A stretch of 64,000 bases of DNA. Source: Oscillospiraceae bacterium. GTDB lineage: Bacteria > Bacillota > Clostridia > Oscillospirales > Oscillospiraceae. Of this stretch, positions 59,083 through 64,000 are shown piece by piece. The notes beneath the pieces are model-generated. The model saw only the letters and a program-made list of their open reading frames with translations. It made no database searches and was not told where the DNA came from. The stretch is from contig CACYHB010000001.1 in the NCBI GenBank assembly GCA_902774015.1, positions 254,587 through 318,586 of the forward strand, read 5' to 3'. Position 1 is the first letter of the stretch, and every line of letters begins with the position of its first letter. Position numbers and translations under genes: made by a program.

Positions 59083-59826
59083 TCACTTGACAGCGACTAC
59101 CGTCACGTTATCTCGCGCCCCGCGGCGCAGCGCCATATCCATCAGCGTCCTGCACAGATCCTCCGGTTCCCGGTGAAGCTTTGCCTGTTCCAGCATCTCC
59201 TCATCGCTCAGCGTGTTGGATAGCCCGTCCGAGCAAAGAAGCAGGATATCGCCGATCCCAAGCTCGAAGTTGAAGTAATCTGCCTCCACCTGGGAGTCTG
59301 TCCCCACGGCGCGGGTGATGACGTTGCGCTGGGGATGTGTCTTGACCTGTTCCGGCGTGATGACGCCGTATTCCAGCAGATCCTCCACCAGGGAGTGATC
59401 CCGCGTGATCTGGCTGATGGTGTCGTTGCGCCGGGAGATCAGATAAGCGCGGCTGTCGCCCACATTGATAATATGGCCGATGCCGTTGGACTTTATCACA
59501 CCGCCGACGATGGTCGTACCCATCCCGTTGAACTCCTCGCTGAACTTGGAGTACTCATAGGCAACGCCGTTTGCCTCCCGGCAGGCGTTCTTCAGCATCT
59601 GCTCAAAATCCACAGGGCGATTGTTGCGCGTATTCAGCCATGAATAAACGCAGGAGACAAAAGCGCGGTTTGCGATCTGGCTGGCAAGGCCGCCCGCCTT
59701 GGCGCCGCCCATCCCGTCGCAGAGCGCGACGATCAGACAGTCCTTGGTCTTGACTTTTTCAATGATGAAGCTGTCCTGATTGTCCTTTCGGACCATGCCC
59801 TTGTCTGTCAGGCCAAAGCTTTTCAT
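59083..59826 (-). CDS. prpC: PP2C-family Ser/Thr phosphatase PrpC
   Basis: A 247-residue metal-dependent phosphatase that reverses PrkC. Metal-site motifs are DGMGG near residue 37, GDSRAYL near 121, DGLSN near 193 and the final ARDNVTVVAV. Standard length. It lies between rlmN and prkC as in B. subtilis. Confidence 0.95.
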   Translation of the reverse strand: MKSFGLTDKGMVRKDNQDSFIIEKVKTKDCLIVALCDGMGGAKAGGLASQIANRAFVSCVYSWLNTRNNRPVDFEQMLKNACREANGVAYEYSKFSEEFNGMGTTIVGGVIKSNGIGHIINVGDSRAYLISRRNDTISQITRDHSLVEDLLEYGVITPEQVKTHPQRNVITRAVGTDSQVEADYFNFELGIGDILLLCSDGLSNTLSDEEMLEQAKLHREPEDLCRTLMDMALRRGARDNVTVVAVK

Positions 59827-59843
59827 GGCTGCACCGCCCTTCT

Positions 59844-60878
59844 TCAGGAATTCTGTTTCTGCATTTTACGGCGAAGCTGGCCGCAGCTGGCATCCACATC
59901 GCTGCCGAGCCTGCGCCGAACGGTCACATTTACCTTCTCATCCTCCAGGATTTTGATAAAGGCCTTCATATGGCCGGAGGTGGAGGGCTTGAACTCGCGC
60001 TCCTCCACATGGTTGAGCGGGATCAGATTCACATGGGCCCCAACGCTTTTTGCCCGCTTTGCCAGGAGCCTCGCGTGCTTCTCCGTGTCGTTCACGCCGT
60101 CTATCATCGCATATTCAAAAGAGATACGCCGCCCGGTGCGTTCATAGTAACGCTTGCAGGCGTCCATCAGCTTGTCCACACCGCGGCCGCGATTGGCGGG
60201 CATGAGACGGGAACGCGTCTCGTCGTCCGGCGCGTGGAGGGATACCGTGAGCGTAAGCTGCAGATCCCGGTCGGCCAGATCGTCAAAGCGCTCGATGATG
60301 CCGCAGGTGGAGAGGGAGATGTGCCGCATGCCGATGTTCATCCCGGCGGGGTCGTTCACCAACTCCAGAAAACGCATCACGTTATCAAAATTATCCAGGG
60401 GTTCCCCGATCCCCATCAGCACGATATTGGAGATCTTCTTCCCGGAATCCAGCTGGGAGAACAGCACCTCGTCCAGGATCTCGGAGGCATTCAGAGAGCG
60501 CACGAGGCCGCCGATGGTAGATGCGCAGAAGGCGCAGCCCTGGCGGCAGCCCACCTGACAGGAGACACACACGGTGTTGCCGTGCTGATAGCTCATGACG
60601 ACGGTTTCCACCGCATTGCCGTCATACAGCTCCCAGAGGTATTTGATCGTCCCGTCGATCTGGGAGACCTGTTTTGAAAGGACCTTCGGCTCATAGAGAT
60701 GAAAGCTCTCTTTCAGCTTCTCTCGTAAAGACAGGGGCAGATTGCTCATTCTGTCGAAGCTGCGGACCCCGCGGCCAAGCCATTCATAAACCTGCTTCGC
60801 CCGGAATTTCGCTTCGCCGAGTGCGGCAAGCTCCGCCTCGATCTCGGGAAGGGTCATGGATAACAAATCTTTCTGCAT
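59844..60878 (-). CDS. rlmN: 23S rRNA (adenine-2503-C2)-methyltransferase
   Basis: A radical SAM enzyme of 344 residues that methylates A2503 of 23S rRNA and A37 of some tRNAs. The cluster motif is CRQGCAFC near residue 112. The conserved second Cys that forms a methyl intermediate is in DASCGQL at the end. Cfr-type resistance is not suggested, because the sequence follows RlmN size and context. It lies 1 base from rsmB. Confidence 0.94.
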   Translation of the reverse strand: MQKDLLSMTLPEIEAELAALGEAKFRAKQVYEWLGRGVRSFDRMSNLPLSLREKLKESFHLYEPKVLSKQVSQIDGTIKYLWELYDGNAVETVVMSYQHGNTVCVSCQVGCRQGCAFCASTIGGLVRSLNASEILDEVLFSQLDSGKKISNIVLMGIGEPLDNFDNVMRFLELVNDPAGMNIGMRHISLSTCGIIERFDDLADRDLQLTLTVSLHAPDDETRSRLMPANRGRGVDKLMDACKRYYERTGRRISFEYAMIDGVNDTEKHARLLAKRAKSVGAHVNLIPLNHVEEREFKPSTSGHMKAFIKILEDEKVNVTVRRRLGSDVDASCGQLRRKMQKQNS

Positions 60879-60879
60879 C

Positions 60880-62196
60880 TTATTGATTCTTTCTCAGTCT
60901 GGCGGCAAAAAAACCGTCTGTACCGTCGATATGCGGCCAGAACGTATAGCTGCCTCCGCAGCTTTCAACGGCTCCCAGCGTAAAATCCTCGGCTCGAAAA
61001 TCCGTGTGACAGTCGAGGAATGCGGAGACCCGATCCTCATTTTCCGCTTTCAGCACCGTGCATGTTGAGTAGAGCAGCAGACCGCCGGGACGAACATAGC
61101 GCGAAACATTGTCCAGGATCGCCGCCTGAATGCCGGGAAGCGCCGCCAACTCCCTCTCTGTCTTATGTCTGATCTCCGGACGCTTGCGGATGACGCCAAG
61201 CCCGGAGCAGGGCGCGTCACACAGCACCAGATCGAAGGCATTCTCCCAGGATGGCTCGAACAAGCGGCCGTCGCGGGCAAGCGTCTCAACACAGCTGATC
61301 CCGAGTCTGCACGCGCCCTCTTCGATCCTTTTCAGCTTCTTCTCCTGCAAATCGCAGGAGACAACAGACCCCTTTCCGCCCATGCGAATGGCGGCGGCAA
61401 AGCTCTTCCCACCGGGCGCGGCGCACACGTCCAGCACACGCATCCCCGGTTCCGGGGCGGCAATCTCCACCGCAGAGCGGGCGGCCCGATCCTGAACATA
61501 AAACAGTCCCTCATCATAGCCGGGCAGCGCTGTCACGGAACCGCCGTCCAGCCTGAGGCAGCCGGGCAGAGCAGGGAAAACCTCAAAGGGAATCTCGGCA
61601 CGCTCCAATGCGCGGCAGTAATCCCCAGTCGAGACTTTGAGGGTGTTTATCTGAATATCGAGCGGCGGACTCTGATTGTTGGATGCAAAAAAGGCCTCGG
61701 TAAAGGCATAGCCGCGCTCGGAACAGAGCCTTTGCGCCAGCCATGCAGGATGACTGTAGCGCAGCTGCAGATAGGAAACCGTCCCTTTTCCGGGAATCTC
61801 AGGCAGGGAAGTCCGTTCGGCCGCAAGTCTGCGCAGCACGGCGTTGCAAAGCCCCGAAGCACGGGAGAGGCCGTTTTTACGACAGAGCTCCACCGTCTCG
61901 GAAACCGCAGCATGCTCGGGGATCCGATCGGTCAGCAAAAGCTGGCAAGCCCCGAGACGCAGCAGATCCCGGACGCTTTTTTCGACCGGTTTTTGACAGA
62001 AGCGATCGAGATGCCAATCCAGAAACGCCTCGTTCTGCAGTACGCTCAGACAGAGCCAGGACGCCAGTGCGGAATCCCTGCCGTCCAGCCGGTATCTGCG
62101 GATAGCGGCATCCATGGCCGGGGCCGACCAGGCGCCGTCCCGCCGGCAGCGCTGCAGGGTCTCCAGGGCAGCCTGTCTTGCAAGATTCTCCATCAT
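60880..62196 (-). CDS. rsmB: 16S rRNA (cytosine-967-C5)-methyltransferase
   Basis: A 438-residue enzyme with an N-terminal NusB-like RNA-binding domain (residues 1-150) and a SAM-dependent methyltransferase domain. The SAM motif is LDVCAAPGGKSFAAA near residue 251, with catalytic Cys in DAPCSGLG and the second Cys in YSTCTVL. It overlaps fmt by 4 bases (ATGA). Confidence 0.93.
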   Translation of the reverse strand: MMENLARQAALETLQRCRRDGAWSAPAMDAAIRRYRLDGRDSALASWLCLSVLQNEAFLDWHLDRFCQKPVEKSVRDLLRLGACQLLLTDRIPEHAAVSETVELCRKNGLSRASGLCNAVLRRLAAERTSLPEIPGKGTVSYLQLRYSHPAWLAQRLCSERGYAFTEAFFASNNQSPPLDIQINTLKVSTGDYCRALERAEIPFEVFPALPGCLRLDGGSVTALPGYDEGLFYVQDRAARSAVEIAAPEPGMRVLDVCAAPGGKSFAAAIRMGGKGSVVSCDLQEKKLKRIEEGACRLGISCVETLARDGRLFEPSWENAFDLVLCDAPCSGLGVIRKRPEIRHKTERELAALPGIQAAILDNVSRYVRPGGLLLYSTCTVLKAENEDRVSAFLDCHTDFRAEDFTLGAVESCGGSYTFWPHIDGTDGFFAARLRKNQ

Positions 62197-63116
62197 GTGT
62201 CCACACTGACGGCATGGCCGCGCAGAAAGTCGGCGGTTTTCATCCGTTTTTTCCCGGAAGCCTGAAGCTCGGTTATCATCAGCGTCTTCCCTTCCGCGCA
62301 GGCGATTTCCAGTCCGTCCTTACCGGCGGAAACCACTTTTCCCGGTTGGAGAGCTGTTCTGTTCTCCGTATAGGCCGCGGAGAATACCCGGTAAACAGAA
62401 CCGTCCAGCTCCATTGTTGCCACAGGCCAGGGCTGCAGACCGCAGATCTGTTTAACGATCTGACGCGGGCTGCGGTTCCAGTCAATGGGGCAGAGGGACT
62501 TATCCAGCATTTTCACATAACTGGCCTTGCTGTGATCCTGCGGCGTTCTGGGTGCGCTTCCGTCCTCAATCGCGTGCAGAGTACGGACAAGGAGCTCCGC
62601 CCCCATATCCTTGAGGCGGTCAAAAAGCTCACCCGATGTCTCGAACTCGCCGATCGGCGTCTCCTCACTGAATATCACGTCTCCGGCGTCCATATCGTGG
62701 GCAAGGTACATGGTCGTCACGCCCGTCACTTCGTCGCCGTTCAGAACGGCAGCCTGAATCGGCGCGGCCCCCCGGTATTTGGGCAGAAGCGAGCCGTGAA
62801 CGTTGACGGCGCCGTATCTTGGAAGGGCCAGGATCTCGTCCGGCAGGATGCGCCCGTAGGCCACCACAACAAGAATATCCGGTTTGAGCGTCTCAATCTG
62901 TCGAAAAGCAGTGCCGTCGCGCATTTTTTCCGGCTGAAAAACAGGAAGTCCCGCTTTGAGGGCAAGCGCCTTGACCGGGGAGATCTGCAGTTCCATTCCC
63001 CTGCCTTTGGGTTTGTCCGGCTGGGTAAACACGCCTGCGACGTCAAAACCATCGTCCAGGAGCTTTTGCAGTGAAGCCTCTGCAAAATCCGGCGTACCCA
63101 TAAAAACGATCCGCAT
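62193..63116 (-). CDS. fmt: Methionyl-tRNA formyltransferase
   Basis: Formylates initiator Met-tRNA with 10-formyl-tetrahydrofolate. The catalytic Asn-His-Asp set is in NVHGSLLPKYRGAAPIQ near residue 108 and AHDMDAGD. An N-terminal Rossmann fold begins MRIVFMGTPDFAEASL, and a C-terminal OB-like domain follows residue 205. Length 307. It overlaps def by one base. Confidence 0.96.
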   Translation of the reverse strand: MRIVFMGTPDFAEASLQKLLDDGFDVAGVFTQPDKPKGRGMELQISPVKALALKAGLPVFQPEKMRDGTAFRQIETLKPDILVVVAYGRILPDEILALPRYGAVNVHGSLLPKYRGAAPIQAAVLNGDEVTGVTTMYLAHDMDAGDVIFSEETPIGEFETSGELFDRLKDMGAELLVRTLHAIEDGSAPRTPQDHSKASYVKMLDKSLCPIDWNRSPRQIVKQICGLQPWPVATMELDGSVYRVFSAAYTENRTALQPGKVVSAGKDGLEIACAEGKTLMITELQASGKKRMKTADFLRGHAVSVDT

Positions 63117-63625
63117 CAGGCATCATCCCCGTTCGCGCCGCCCTGAAGCTCCTCCTCGGTGAGCATGCGCTCGGCCTTGGAAGTGAAAACGATCCCCTCG
63201 AGATGGTCGATCTCGTGGCAGAAGCAGCGAGCCGTAAGTCCGGTGCCCTCCACCTCAAAGCTCTTCCCGAAGCGGTCCTGTGCACGGACCTTGACAGTCA
63301 TCGGGCGTTTAACAAGGCCGTACTCGCCGGGAACGCTCAGGCATCCCTCGGGACCGTCCTGCTCGCCGGAACTCTCAAGGATCTCGGGATTAATCAGTTC
63401 GATCACATATTCATCCTCGCCCTCAGGTACGTTGGTCTCCAGCACGAGAACCACACGGCGCAGCACACCTACCTGGGGCGCGGCAAGACCCACGCCGTTT
63501 GCCTGCAGCAGCGTCTCCCGCATATCGTCCAGGAGTTGATGGAGCCTGGGGTTGAAATCCGTCACAACGCGGCTTTTCTTGTAGAGGAGCGGCTGCTCCT
63601 TGGTCAGAATATTACGAAGTGCCAT
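63116..63625 (-). CDS. def: Peptide deformylase
   Basis: Removes the formyl group from nascent proteins. The three motifs are intact: GVGLAAPQVG near residue 44, EGCLSVP near 92, and HEIDHLEG near 135, which gives the metal-binding Cys-His-His. Length 169. Placed between priA and fmt as in other Firmicutes. Confidence 0.96.
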   Translation of the reverse strand: MALRNILTKEQPLLYKKSRVVTDFNPRLHQLLDDMRETLLQANGVGLAAPQVGVLRRVVLVLETNVPEGEDEYVIELINPEILESSGEQDGPEGCLSVPGEYGLVKRPMTVKVRAQDRFGKSFEVEGTGLTARCFCHEIDHLEGIVFTSKAERMLTEEELQGGANGDDA

Positions 63626-63649
63626 AACTGTCTCACTCTCTGTCTCATA

Positions 63650-64000
63650 TTAATTCAAGGGATCATGATCCGCAAACACAGATACGCCGCGAAAACGCTT
63701 GTCCGTGCTGCATTCGCAGACGACCTGCGAAATGGCGGCGCGCAGCATGGCGCTGCCCGGTCCGTTAACGATCACCCGGTAACGGTAGCGATTGTTGACG
63801 CGGACCACGGCCATGGGAGACGGACCCAGTACATCAACGCCGGAGCTGCTGTCAAGCAGGCTCTCCAGTCGGTTCTTACACCAGCGAGAGGCGTGTACGA
63901 CCAGGCGCTCATCGAGCCCTGAGGCCGTCAGTGTGAAAATATCGCGGAAAGGCGGCGAATTCTGCAGCCTGCGAAGGGATAGTTCGGAGGAATAGAATGC
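63650..64000 (-). CDS. priA: Primosomal protein N' (PriA helicase), C-terminal part; 5' end outside window
   Basis: The visible 116 residues end at a TAA (63650-63652). The fragment begins FYSSELSLRRLQNSPPF, which matches the conserved FxxxELxxRxxxxxPPF region near the C-terminus of PriA, the replication-restart helicase. The next part (VLGPSPMAVVRVNNRYRYRVIV) is the usual end of the helicase C-terminal domain. Its place upstream of def-fmt agrees with B. subtilis gene order. The rest of the gene continues beyond position 64000. Confidence 0.88.
   Translation of the reverse strand, partial: AFYSSELSLRRLQNSPPFRDIFTLTASGLDERLVVHASRWCKNRLESLLDSSSGVDVLGPSPMAVVRVNNRYRYRVIVNGPGSAMLRAAISQVVCECSTDKRFRGVSVFADHDPLN

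Overview
This window looks like a chromosomal segment of a strictly anaerobic, endospore-forming member of the Clostridia, most likely an Oscillospiraceae-type gut bacterium (inference; no rRNA is present to place it). The reasons are a full spoIIIA operon plus spoIVA, spoVM, a SpoVID-like coat protein, yunB and cwlD; an oxygen-sensitive class III ribonucleotide reductase; a pyrophosphate-type phosphofructokinase; type III glutamine synthetase; S-box and T-box riboswitches; and moderately GC-rich coding DNA. I found no insertion sequence, prophage, CRISPR array or tRNA. Almost all of it is core genome, with a few poorly known genes inserted between core operons.

Layout. 1-3.2 kb (+): 3' end of spoIVA, then cwlD-radA. 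3.4-7.2 kb (-): a Xer-type recombinase, a degenerate P-type ATPase and fructose-bisphosphate aldolase, facing a divergent PPi-phosphofructokinase and a C39-like cysteine peptidase homologue (7.3-9.3 kb, +). 9.3-14.4 kb (-): glnN, trxA, metK behind a SAM riboswitch, and yvcK. 14.6-16.8 kb (+): sugar symporter plus PIG-L deacetylase. 16.9-20.9 kb (-): nrdG-nrdD-trxB with candidate NrdR boxes. 21.2-25.3 kb (+): MoxR/DUF58/transglutaminase operon. 25.3-27.3 kb: secreted SLH-like protein, PAP2 phosphatase and a small unknown protein. 27.4-29.3 kb (-): tyrosine T-box, C_GCAxxG protein, tyrS. 29.3-42.8 kb (-): recN-argR-nadK-tlyA-dxs-ispA-xseB-xseA-nusB-asp23 followed upstream by the spoIIIAA-AH operon. 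42.9-43.3 kb (+): small membrane protein. 43.4-53.2 kb (-): murD-ynbB-yunB-ligA-vanZ-pseudo-P-ATPase-HAD-MATE. 53.4-53.8 kb (+): RNase P RNA. 53.8-64 kb (-): priA-def-fmt-rsmB-rlmN-prpC-prkC-rsgA, then a 44-residue membrane peptide, spoVM, a SpoVID-like protein and yebC.

How the parts work together. SpoIVA (left edge), SpoVM (28 codons at 56.2 kb) and the SPOCS/LysM protein beside it form the basement layer of the spore coat. SpoIIIAA-AH forms the feeding-tube channel between mother cell and forespore. NrdD carries its own C-terminal thioredoxin-fold tail and sits directly upstream of a thioredoxin reductase. Central metabolism (fba, pfp, glnN, metK) is controlled by ordinary sigma-A promoters and RNA switches.

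The most unusual observation is a pair of P-type-ATPase-like proteins, 40 kb apart, that have lost different catalytic parts. One (4.5-6.2 kb) keeps the phosphorylatable aspartate but lacks the actuator domain, the CPC motif and GDGxND. The other (45.3-47.3 kb) keeps GDGIND and the actuator fold but has Gly in place of the catalytic Asp and Leu in place of the TGE glutamate. Neither can run a normal pump cycle alone, so they may be pseudoenzymes with another role.
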